In this document: positions 1 through 7,387 of the stretch, piece by piece
Layout of the letters: each line of letters opens with the position of its first letter
Position numbering within the stretch: the first letter of the stretch is position 1
Assembly: GCF_004357905.1 (NCBI RefSeq)
Contig: NZ_SMTT01000009.1
Location: 1-44,658 of the forward strand
Length of the DNA: 44,658 nt
Reading direction: 5' to 3'
DNA from: Campylobacter lari
GTDB taxonomy: Bacteria > Campylobacterota > Campylobacteria > Campylobacterales > Campylobacteraceae
Position numbers and translations under genes: made by a program
Notes under the pieces: model-generated
Seen by the model: only the letters and a program-made list of their open reading frames with translations
Told to the model about the DNA's origin: nothing
The model's database searches: none

Positions 1-151
1 TTACAAAATAAAAAGAAGGTTTTAGTATTTATTAAGTGGTAGAAAATCAGAAAAGTTATTTAGAAATTTTATTTAGTAGTAATACTTTAATTTAATATTT
101 TTAATTAGCCATAGTTGATATTTTTGGTTTTTGATATAAAATATTAATTTT

Positions 152-157
152 TATAAT
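152..157 (+). promoter_or_regulatory. Candidate -10 element for the DUF411 gene
   Basis: A TATAAT hexamer lies about 30 bases before the ATG at 189, with a second TATAAA at 135-140. Campylobacter sigma-70 promoters usually show a good -10 and no fixed -35, which fits. The rest of bases 1-150 is AT-rich and I see no gene in it. Confidence 0.45.
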
Positions 158-188
158 GTATTGTATCTTTTTTATTTTTGGAGGATAT

Positions 189-641
189 ATGAAAAAATTA
201 TTTTTAACTTTAACGCTTGGTTTTACAAGCTTATTGGCTAATGAAAAAATATTAAATATTTACGAAAGTCCCACTTGTGGATGTTGCGATCTTTGGGCTA
301 ATTATATGAAAGATAAAGGCTATAAAGTACAAATACACAAAAGTGAAGATTTTTTAAAAATAAAAGAAAAAATGAATATTCAGCCTATGTATCAAAGCTG
401 TCATACTGGCGTGATTGATGACTATGCTATAGAAGGGCATGTTCCTGAAGATGCAGTTGCTTGGCTTTTGGAAAATAAACCTGAGGATGTTATAGGTATT
501 TCTGCTCCTGGTATGCCTCAAGGAAGTCCTGGAATGGAACAAGGTTATGAAGAAGAATATCCTGTAGTTTTGATGCTTAAAAATGGAGATTGTAAAATTT
601 ATGGGATCTATAAAGGACATAATTTAATCAAGACAAACTAA
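189..641 (+). CDS. DUF411 family secreted protein, probable metal-binding
   Basis: The product has 150 residues. It starts with a short Sec signal (about residues 1-18, ending SLLAN) and continues with the DUF411 pattern: a CGCC cluster (Cys30, Cys32, Cys33) in a thioredoxin-like first strand, then SCHTG (Cys71, His72) and a GHVP motif (His84). DUF411 proteins are periplasmic and often sit near copper genes, so metal binding is likely, but the exact role is unknown. I prefer the ATG at 189, which follows a strong GGAGGA (180-185), over the in-frame ATG at 156, which adds 11 residues without a ribosome site and overlaps the -10 hexamer. It converges on tonB and shares a terminator with it. Confidence 0.85.
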   Translation: MKKLFLTLTLGFTSLLANEKILNIYESPTCGCCDLWANYMKDKGYKVQIHKSEDFLKIKEKMNIQPMYQSCHTGVIDDYAIEGHVPEDAVAWLLENKPEDVIGISAPGMPQGSPGMEQGYEEEYPVVLMLKNGDCKIYGIYKGHNLIKTN

Positions 642-658
642 GCAAAATTGCTTAGTTT
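635..658. terminator. Bidirectional terminator between DUF411 gene and tonB
   Basis: A perfect 10-base inverted repeat (635-644 with 649-658, 4-base loop AAAT) contains both stop codons: TAA of the plus-strand gene at 639-641 and the minus-strand stop at 652-654. The arms end in AAA/TTT, so a U-rich tail is present in both directions. Confidence 0.7.
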
Positions 659-1305
659 ATTTTGTATATTAAAGGTATTCTTATATGAAAAGTTTTTTCA
701 TATTGTGGAAAATTATTAGATGCTATGCGTATAGTTTCTAAGGCACTATCATTTAATAGTTTATATTTTGATGGTTTTAATATTTTTAAGTTTAATAAGT
801 TTTTATCCTTAGTCCATGTGAATTCTACTAAAATTTCACCACTCATCCGCATTTTTCGAGCTTGCCTAGGATAAATTAAAGCTTTATCTATAGCTTGCTT
901 AACTTCTTTTAAAAGTTCATTGTTATTAGTTAAAGATATACTTTCTTGAGAATTTATCAGGATATTTTTTTCTTGAGATGTTATTTTTTGAGATTTTATT
1001 TCCTCTTTTAATCGATTTGTTGCTTTAGTATCGGTTGAAGTATTTATTTTTTTAGGTTGAATGATAGGTTTTTCTTTTACTTGTTCTATTTTTTTTATTT
1101 TTTCTTGTTTAGATTGTTCGTTTTTTACTTTAGGAGAATCTTGTAAAAATTGTTTTATAGCTATATTAAATTTTTCTTCCTTTGTAGTGTTATGTTGTAT
1201 ATGTAAAAAATTCTTAGTATAAAGAAAAACAAAAAGTAAAGGTAAAAAGATAAATAAAGTAATGAAAAATGATTGATTTTTATGATTACTTATAAAAGTC
1301 TTCAT
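652..1305 (-). CDS. tonB: TonB family energy transducer
   Basis: The 217-residue protein has the TonB layout: a short cytoplasmic N-terminus, one membrane anchor (about residues 12-30), a long charged Lys/Glu-rich periplasmic linker, and a C-terminal TonB domain (about 130-217) with the YPRQAR motif and a G-E-I-L-V-E-F strand. It passes the proton-motive force from ExbB-ExbD to outer-membrane receptors. The linker lacks the Pro-rich repeats of enterobacterial TonB. Its ATG overlaps the exbD stop by four bases (ATGA), indicating coupled translation in an exbB-exbD-tonB operon. The divergent receptor at 2274 is the obvious client. Campylobacter genomes often carry several TonB copies, so a number suffix cannot be assigned here. 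Confidence 0.85.
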   Translation of the reverse strand: MKTFISNHKNQSFFITLFIFLPLLFVFLYTKNFLHIQHNTTKEEKFNIAIKQFLQDSPKVKNEQSKQEKIKKIEQVKEKPIIQPKKINTSTDTKATNRLKEEIKSQKITSQEKNILINSQESISLTNNNELLKEVKQAIDKALIYPRQARKMRMSGEILVEFTWTKDKNLLNLKILKPSKYKLLNDSALETIRIASNNFPQYEKTFHIRIPLIYKIN

Positions 1306-1691
1306 CTTTTTTGCTCTGTTAAAATTTGAAAATTTTCATGATTTTTATTTTTTAAAATATCAATAATTTTTACAAAGCTTTCAAATTTTGCTTCTTTATC
1401 GCTTTTTAACTCTACTAAGGTTTTAGAATTTATAGTGTCAAAATTTTCTTTTATTTCTTCTATGGAAACTGTTTTTCCATCGATATAAAATTTATTTTCT
1501 TTATCGATTAAGATGCTTATTTTGTCTTTATTTTCACTTATGGAATTTGAATTTTCACTTTGAGGTAGATTGATTTTGATTTCACCATGTGCGATAAAAG
1601 TGGATATACTTAAAACAATGGCTAGTAAAACAAGCATTATATCTATAAAAGGAATAATATTTAAACCTTCATTTTTTGGCAATTTAAGCAT
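1302..1691 (-). CDS. exbD: ExbD biopolymer transport protein
   Basis: The product has 129 residues with one N-terminal transmembrane helix (about 12-32) carrying the conserved Asp of the family in NIIPFIDIMLVLL, then a periplasmic ExbD/TolR domain. It forms the inner-membrane proton channel with ExbB and energises TonB. I chose the ATG at 1691 because it is preceded by AAGGAT at proper spacing and starts directly at the family N-terminus (MLKLPKNEGLN); an upstream in-frame start at 1718 would add nine residues inside exbB. It overlaps exbB by eight bases and tonB by four. Confidence 0.9.
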   Translation of the reverse strand: MLKLPKNEGLNIIPFIDIMLVLLAIVLSISTFIAHGEIKINLPQSENSNSISENKDKISILIDKENKFYIDGKTVSIEEIKENFDTINSKTLVELKSDKEAKFESFVKIIDILKNKNHENFQILTEQKR

Positions 1692-2115
1692 TTTTATCCT
1701 TAAAAATACGATATGCATTACTCAAAGTTGATATTTTTCTAAGCAATCCATTATAAGCCATCAAAGAAGGGATGGCAACTAAAATTCCCAAAGCAGTAGC
1801 CTTTAAAGCTAGCGATAAGCCAATAACAATAGATTTTACATCAATATTTCCACTTGCTCCCATGTCGTAAAATGTAATCATAATCCCTACTACAGTTCCT
1901 AAAAGTCCTACATAAGGAGCGTTAGTGTAAATAATATAAAGCATAGTGATATTTTCACTAATTGCATCATCAAATTTTTCTTGGCATTGATAATCATTTA
2001 GTTTAATTTTTCTAAAAAATAAGATGCGTTCTATAGTGCACCATATAGCAATAAATGCCATTAACCCTAAAACAATAAATATAATTAAGTCAATATAAGT
2101 TTTTAAAAATTCCAT
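1684..2115 (-). CDS. exbB: ExbB / MotA-TolQ-ExbB proton channel protein
   Basis: A 143-residue membrane protein with three hydrophobic segments (about 8-28, 62-82 and 95-118). The segment containing YVGLLGTVVGIMITF and the following GLSLALKATALGILVAIPSLMAYN are signatures of the MotA/TolQ/ExbB family. It is shorter than E. coli ExbB (244 aa), as usual for the short Campylobacterota form. It is the first gene of exbB-exbD-tonB, with a good GAGGA ribosome site before the ATG at 2115. Its promoter must lie in 2116-2273, the divergent region that also contains the Fur-box-like palindromes. Confidence 0.9.
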   Translation of the reverse strand: MEFLKTYIDLIIFIVLGLMAFIAIWCTIERILFFRKIKLNDYQCQEKFDDAISENITMLYIIYTNAPYVGLLGTVVGIMITFYDMGASGNIDVKSIVIGLSLALKATALGILVAIPSLMAYNGLLRKISTLSNAYRIFKDKNA

Positions 2116-2177
2116 ACATCCTCGCTTTAAAAATTTTTGTGATTATATTACTGAAAATTAAATTATTTATTAATAAC

Positions 2178-2192
2178 AATTATCATAATTGA
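2178..2192. promoter_or_regulatory. Candidate Fur box, exbB-proximal
   Basis: CAATTA-TCA-TAATTG is a 6-3-6 palindrome inside a run similar to the general Fur consensus (GATAATGATAATCATTATC). It lies about 60 bases upstream of exbB in the divergent region between two iron-uptake transcription units. The AT-rich background makes such matches cheap, so the location is the main support. Confidence 0.5.
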
Positions 2193-2220
2193 TATAATAA
2201 ATTTATTTTAAATTAATAAT

Positions 2221-2233
2221 TATTATCATAATA
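2221..2233. promoter_or_regulatory. Candidate Fur box overlapping the receptor promoter
   Basis: TATTATCATAATA is a perfect 6-1-6 palindrome that matches the core of the Fur consensus (ATAATGATAAT type). It includes CATAAT (2227-2232), a plausible -10 for the receptor about 40 bases before its ATG, so Fur bound here would block transcription when iron is plentiful. Confidence 0.55.
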
Positions 2234-2273
2234 TTCCAACTTTGAAAATTTTGTTTATTTAAGAAAGGAAATA

Positions 2274-4367
2274 ATGAAAAATTATTGCTTGTCAGTTTGT
2301 GTTGCTAGTCTTTTGGTCTGTAATGCTTTATCACAAGAGGTTTTATTAGATAGCTCTATAGTGAGTGCTTCGGGATTTTCTCAAGATATTAAAGAAGCTC
2401 CTGCTACTATAAATGTGATTGGTAAAAAAGATTTAGAGAGTAAGCCTTATAGAGATGTTGCTGAAGCTATTGCTGATATTCCTGGTGTAGATTTATTTGC
2501 TAGTAAAGGAAAAACAGGCTCTTATAATATTACCATGAGAGGTATTACTGGATATACTTTAGTTTTGATTGATGGGCGTCGTCAAGGAATAGGTGGAGAA
2601 GTAGGACCTAATGGTTTTAATGAAATTTCAAATTCATTCTTACCGCCAATTTCTAGTATAGAAAGAATAGAAGTGATAAAAGGACCAATGAGTACTTTAT
2701 ATGGTTCTGAAGCTTTGGGTGGTGTTGTAAATATCATCACAAAAAAAGTAAGTAACGAGTGGGAAACATCATTTAGTTTGGATGGTATTTTTAATGCACA
2801 TAAAGAATGGGGTAATACTTATGGCGCAAGTATATATTCTAGTGGTCCATTGATGAATGATCGTTTGGGACTTACTTTGCGTTTTAGAGAATTTTATAGA
2901 GAGCAATCTAATGTTGAATTTAGTAATGGGAGTGGTCAAAGAGTGCAAGGTGATCAAGCACAAAGTCCTACAAAAGCTAATAATTTTAGTTTAGGAACTA
3001 GGTTAAATTACTTAGTAGATGATTATAATACTTTGATATTTGATATTGATTTTTCAAGAAATCATTATAATAATAAAAAAGGCCAACTCGGTACATTAAC
3101 AAAACCAACAGATAAAAATGATGGCTCTTTAACAGGTGGTTATACAGATACCATGCAAGTAGATAAGTTGGTAACTTATTTAAGTCATGAGGGGGTATAT
3201 GATGATTTTTCAATTACTTCTACTTTGCAGTATAACCGTGTAAGTAACGATGGGCGTGAGGTAGTTGGCCAAGCAAATCAGCCATTTTTAGGGCAAAATA
3301 GAGATATAGTTGCTGAAGATATTATTGTAGATACAAAATCAGTTATTCCTTTAGGTCAAAGTCATATTTTAAGCGTGGGTGGTGAGTATAGACTTGAGAA
3401 AATGCAAGATAAAATTGCTAATCCTATTAATTTTGATCAATATTTATTAGCTTTTTTTGCAGAAGATGAATATAGCATAAGAGATGATTTAAGATTTACT
3501 TTTGGAGCAAGATATAATTATCATGAAATTTTTGGAAATAACATTTCTCCAAGAGCTTATTTAGTTTATAATCCTACTAGTGAGCTTACTTTAAAGGGCG
3601 GTGTTTCAACAGGCTTTAGAACCCCATATGCTAATAGATTGATAGCTGGTGCTTATAATTATAGTGGACAAGGTAAATATCCTATGTATGGAAATCCGAA
3701 TTTAAAAGAAGAAACATCGCTTAATTATGAACTAGCCGCTGTTTATAATAATGATTTGTTTTATATTTCAGCAACTGGCTTTTTAACAAATTTTAAAGAT
3801 AAAATTTCTAGTCAAAAATTTAGTAAAGAAAGTATGATTTTGGGTATTGGAAAATGTGAATCTGATACATGCTATCAGGCGATTAATCATGGCAAGGTTG
3901 AGTATAGAGGCATAGAACTTGGAGCAGGGATTACCCCTATAGAACATTTAAATCTAGATTTAGCTTATACTTATCTTGATAGTGAAGTAAAAGATGCACA
4001 AGATAAGGCTGTGATAGGAAAGCCAGAGATTGATAGTTTAAAACACAACATCATGCTAAAAGCAAGTTATAATATCTTTAGCAAATTCACTCCATGGATA
4101 AAAGGCGAATGGCAAATAGATCGTTATATGGGTGATACAAATATTAATAGAGAGTATTATCAAGATGTCTTTTTAGCTTCTATGGGTGTGCGTTATGATA
4201 TCAATAAAAAATGGAATATTAATGCGGCAATTTATAATCTTTTTGATAAAAGTTTTACAAATGATTGGGAGTCTTATAAAAACAAAGGTGAAGATACTTG
4301 GGTAAATACTTATAATCGCATAGAAGAAGGAAGAAGAATTTATATTTCAATCAACGGCAGTTTTTAA
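2274..4367 (+). CDS. TonB-dependent outer-membrane receptor, CfrA-like ferric siderophore receptor
   Basis: The 697-residue protein begins with a Sec signal peptide (about 1-20). The mature N-terminus carries a TonB-box-like stretch and a plug domain (about 40-160) with the motifs DIPGVDLF, MRGITGYTLVLIDGRRQG, SSIERIEVIKGPMSTLYGSEALGGVVNIITKK. The rest is a beta barrel ending in Phe (INGSF), as expected for BAM-assembled porins. Size and plug sequence resemble the Campylobacter enterobactin receptors CfrA/CfrB, but I cannot prove the ligand. An AAGGAA ribosome site precedes the ATG. It is divergent from exbB-exbD-tonB with Fur-box-like sites between, which implies iron-repressed expression. 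Its stop overlaps the dnaX stop by four bases. Confidence 0.88.
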   Translation: MKNYCLSVCVASLLVCNALSQEVLLDSSIVSASGFSQDIKEAPATINVIGKKDLESKPYRDVAEAIADIPGVDLFASKGKTGSYNITMRGITGYTLVLIDGRRQGIGGEVGPNGFNEISNSFLPPISSIERIEVIKGPMSTLYGSEALGGVVNIITKKVSNEWETSFSLDGIFNAHKEWGNTYGASIYSSGPLMNDRLGLTLRFREFYREQSNVEFSNGSGQRVQGDQAQSPTKANNFSLGTRLNYLVDDYNTLIFDIDFSRNHYNNKKGQLGTLTKPTDKNDGSLTGGYTDTMQVDKLVTYLSHEGVYDDFSITSTLQYNRVSNDGREVVGQANQPFLGQNRDIVAEDIIVDTKSVIPLGQSHILSVGGEYRLEKMQDKIANPINFDQYLLAFFAEDEYSIRDDLRFTFGARYNYHEIFGNNISPRAYLVYNPTSELTLKGGVSTGFRTPYANRLIAGAYNYSGQGKYPMYGNPNLKEETSLNYELAAVYNNDLFYISATGFLTNFKDKISSQKFSKESMILGIGKCESDTCYQAINHGKVEYRGIELGAGITPIEHLNLDLAYTYLDSEVKDAQDKAVIGKPEIDSLKHNIMLKASYNIFSKFTPWIKGEWQIDRYMGDTNINREYYQDVFLASMGVRYDINKKWNINAAIYNLFDKSFTNDWESYKNKGEDTWVNTYNRIEEGRRIYISINGSF

Positions 4368-5899
4368 TTTTGTATAGTTGGGGAGCCAAAGAGCTTATTG
4401 AGAGCTTCTTTGGTTTCGTCTTTAGGATCGTATTTTTTAGCATCTTTTTTAAAATTTTCAAAATGTTCATTTAAATTCGGAGTACTTTTTATTTCTTGTT
4501 TTATAGGAGTTTTGAATATATCTTGTAATTTTTGGGTATCTATAGTTTCTATTTTTTGAATTTTAATTTGTGTTTTTTCTCCAAAAAGCTCATGAAGCAA
4601 GACTTTGATTAATTTAAAGCCATTGTTTAGGGTTTTTCTATCATCATCTTTAGCATGTGAGCTAATACTTAAAATATCATCTTCAAAAGAAATAAACTGC
4701 GTAGTTTTTTTGAAAACTTCAGCTAAATCATAATCTCTTTTGTAAATAGCTTTTAACAAACTTTCATAAGGATTAAGTTTTTCTTCTTTAATTGTTTGTA
4801 TAGAAAGAATTTCTTGTTGTTTTGGGCTTGGTGTGTTATCTTGTTTTGGACTTTTACTGTAAATAGCCTCATCAATACTTTTTAGATAAGTTGCTTCTAT
4901 AAGCATGAAAGCCATAACACAAAGTACAAAACTATCATCATCGCTAGAATTTAACATAGTCTTAGCACGCGAAAGAATTCTAAAAAATCTTTCGTAAATT
5001 AACATAGAAAAAAGATTGTTTTTGGCAAAAAATGCTTCTTTTAAAAAAAATATCATTTCATCAATGACATTGCTTGCCTCGTAATCTTCAAATTCTTTTA
5101 AAAACTCAAGAACTTTATCTTTATCGCTAGCTAAAATGGCTTGATAAAATTCTTCAATTTTAGATGGATCTAAAAAGCCTAGCATCGCAGTAATTTTTTG
5201 TGTTTGTATATGATTTTGACAATATACTATGGCTTGATCTAATAAAGTTAGAGTATCTCTTAAAGAACCGTTTCCACTTCTTGCTATGAGTTTTAAAGCT
5301 TCTTTTTCATAATTGATATTTTCTTTTTCTAAAATCCACTCAAGATGATTTAAGATATCGTGGATAGAAATTTGCTTAAATCTAAAATGCTGCGTTCTTG
5401 AAAGAACCGTAGCAGGAAGTTTTAAAGGGTCAGTTGTTGCTAGTATAAATTTTACATAGCTTGGTGGTTCTTCCAAGGTTTTAAGCAAGGCATTTGCTGC
5501 TTGTGGGGTAAGCATATGCACTTCATCGATAATAAAAATTTTAAACCTAGCTAAAGATGGAGCGTATTTAACTTGCTCGATAAGCTCTTGAATGTCTTCT
5601 AAGCTTCTATGGCTTGCAGCATCCATTTCTATAATGTCTATATTAGAGCCACTGAGTGAAGATAAGCATTGAGAACATTCTCCACAAGGGTTAGCACTTG
5701 GTCCTTTTTCACATACTAGGGCTCTTGAAAAAATTCTTGCACTTGAAGTTTTTCCACTTCCGCGTAATCCTGAAAATAAATAAGCATGTGCTAAGCGGTT
5801 ATTTTCAAGAGCATATTTTAAGCTTGTAGAAACAGTATTTTGCCCTACAAGCTCATTGAAATTTTTTGGTCTGTATTTAACAGCAAGAGCTTGGAGCAT
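4364..5899 (-). CDS. dnaX: DNA polymerase III subunit gamma/tau
   Basis: The 511-residue protein is the clamp-loader ATPase of the replisome. Visible elements are the Walker A GLRGSGKT (44-51), a four-Cys zinc site (Cys63, 72, 75, 78), the Walker B DEVH (125-128), sensor 1 around ATTDP, and the SRTQHFRF sensor region. The C-terminal 150 residues are Lys/Glu-rich and low in conservation, as in tau tails. It lies two bases downstream of rho and is probably cotranscribed with it. I saw no obvious programmed frameshift signal of the E. coli kind, though I did not analyse this fully. Confidence 0.95.
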   Translation of the reverse strand: MLQALAVKYRPKNFNELVGQNTVSTSLKYALENNRLAHAYLFSGLRGSGKTSSARIFSRALVCEKGPSANPCGECSQCLSSLSGSNIDIIEMDAASHRSLEDIQELIEQVKYAPSLARFKIFIIDEVHMLTPQAANALLKTLEEPPSYVKFILATTDPLKLPATVLSRTQHFRFKQISIHDILNHLEWILEKENINYEKEALKLIARSGNGSLRDTLTLLDQAIVYCQNHIQTQKITAMLGFLDPSKIEEFYQAILASDKDKVLEFLKEFEDYEASNVIDEMIFFLKEAFFAKNNLFSMLIYERFFRILSRAKTMLNSSDDDSFVLCVMAFMLIEATYLKSIDEAIYSKSPKQDNTPSPKQQEILSIQTIKEEKLNPYESLLKAIYKRDYDLAEVFKKTTQFISFEDDILSISSHAKDDDRKTLNNGFKLIKVLLHELFGEKTQIKIQKIETIDTQKLQDIFKTPIKQEIKSTPNLNEHFENFKKDAKKYDPKDETKEALNKLFGSPTIQN

Positions 5900-5901
5900 T
5901 A

Positions 5902-7206
5902 CTACTCATTCATGATGGATAACAACTCTTCATTGCTTTTGGTTTTTAGCATTTTAGAGTATAAGAATTTTAAAGCTTCTATATCATCCATTTGTGAAAT
6001 AGCTGATCTAATTGCCCAAATTTTTTGAAGTTTTTCAACACCTTGGAGTAATTCTTCTTTTCTAGTGCCTGATTTTATAATATTAATTGCAGGGTAAATT
6101 CTTCTGTCTGAAATATTTCTATCAAGAACGATTTCGCTATTTCCTGTTCCTTTAAATTCTTCAAAAATCACTTCATCCATTCTTGAGCCTGTTTCTATCA
6201 AAGCAGTTGCTATGATGGTTAATGAGCCACCATGTTCTATATTTCTAGCTGCACCAAAAAAGCGCTTTGGCTTATGCAAGGCATTTGCATCAACCCCGCC
6301 ACTTAAAACTTTACCACTGCTTGGTGTGGCAGTATTATAAGCTCTTGCTAATCTTGTAATAGAATCAAGTAATATAATGACATCTTTACCTGTTTCTACC
6401 ATCCTTTTTGCTTTTTCTATAACAAGTTCAGCCACTCTAACATGATTATAGGCAGGTAAGTCAAAAGTAGAGCTAAAAACCTCGCCTTTAACACATCTTT
6501 GCATATCTGTAACTTCTTCAGGACGCTCATCTACTAAAAGTACAATCAAATGAGCCTCTGGATGATTTTTAGCAATAGCGGTAGCTAGTTCTTTCATTAA
6601 CTCAGTTTTACCAGTTCTTGGAGGTGCTACGATTAAGCTTCTTTGACCTTTTCCTATAGGGGCAAATAAATCAAGCATTCTGCCTGTTAATTTTAAAGGA
6701 TCATATTCTAATTTGATTTTTTCAGTTGGAAAAATTGGAGTAAGATTGTCAAATAAAGGTCTTTCTCTAGCTTCTTTTAATGGAAGATAGTTGATTGCTT
6801 CAATTTTTAATAAAGCATAGTATTTTTCTTGATCTTTTGGCTCTCTAACTTGACCAGTAACTATATCTCCTACACGCAGAGCAAATTTGCGAATTTGTGA
6901 GTTTGATACATAAGCATCATTTACACTATCGCTTAAATTTGAGTCCATTCCACGCAAGAATCCATAACCTTCAGGCGAAATTTCTAAAATTCCTGTAAAG
7001 AGTATAAAGCCACCTTTTTTGGTTTGTGCTTTTAGAATTTCAAAAATAAGATCTTGTCTTCTAAATTCTCTTGGATTTTCTATTTCTGCTTCATTTGCTA
7101 TTTTTACTAAGCTTTCTAAATCAAGCAACTTTAAATCTTCTATTTTATAACCTTCAACAGGAATGTGTGTTCTTTGGTGTTGTTTCTTTTCTTTTGTATT
7201 TTCCAT
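5902..7206 (-). CDS. rho: Transcription termination factor Rho
   Basis: The 434-residue hexameric RNA helicase ends transcripts that lack intrinsic terminators. The N-terminal Rho-N segment (about 20-65) is followed by a cold-shock-like RNA-binding fold ([20 protein letters not shown], 67-86), the P-loop APPRTGKT (194-201), the Walker B/DERPEEV segment near 226-232, and the Q/R loops near [20 protein letters not shown]. Length matches the short Rho form. The ATG at 7206 has a GAGGA ribosome site. Transcription probably starts in the 181-base region shared with the divergent copper ATPase gene. Confidence 0.97.
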   Translation of the reverse strand: MENTKEKKQHQRTHIPVEGYKIEDLKLLDLESLVKIANEAEIENPREFRRQDLIFEILKAQTKKGGFILFTGILEISPEGYGFLRGMDSNLSDSVNDAYVSNSQIRKFALRVGDIVTGQVREPKDQEKYYALLKIEAINYLPLKEARERPLFDNLTPIFPTEKIKLEYDPLKLTGRMLDLFAPIGKGQRSLIVAPPRTGKTELMKELATAIAKNHPEAHLIVLLVDERPEEVTDMQRCVKGEVFSSTFDLPAYNHVRVAELVIEKAKRMVETGKDVIILLDSITRLARAYNTATPSSGKVLSGGVDANALHKPKRFFGAARNIEHGGSLTIIATALIETGSRMDEVIFEEFKGTGNSEIVLDRNISDRRIYPAINIIKSGTRKEELLQGVEKLQKIWAIRSAISQMDDIEALKFLYSKMLKTKSNEELLSIMNE

Positions 7207-7387
7207 ATATCCTCATAAAATGTAGAAAATGTAGTTTTTGTTTTAGTTTATTCAAAAAAGATTTTATTAAAAAAAATACTTTTTTGTCAAATTTTGGAAA
7301 TTATAATATAGCTTTGTAAATAATTTTTAAAATTGAAAGTTTGAAAAAATGATAAAATATTGTAAAAACTTATAAAGAAAGTATAAA

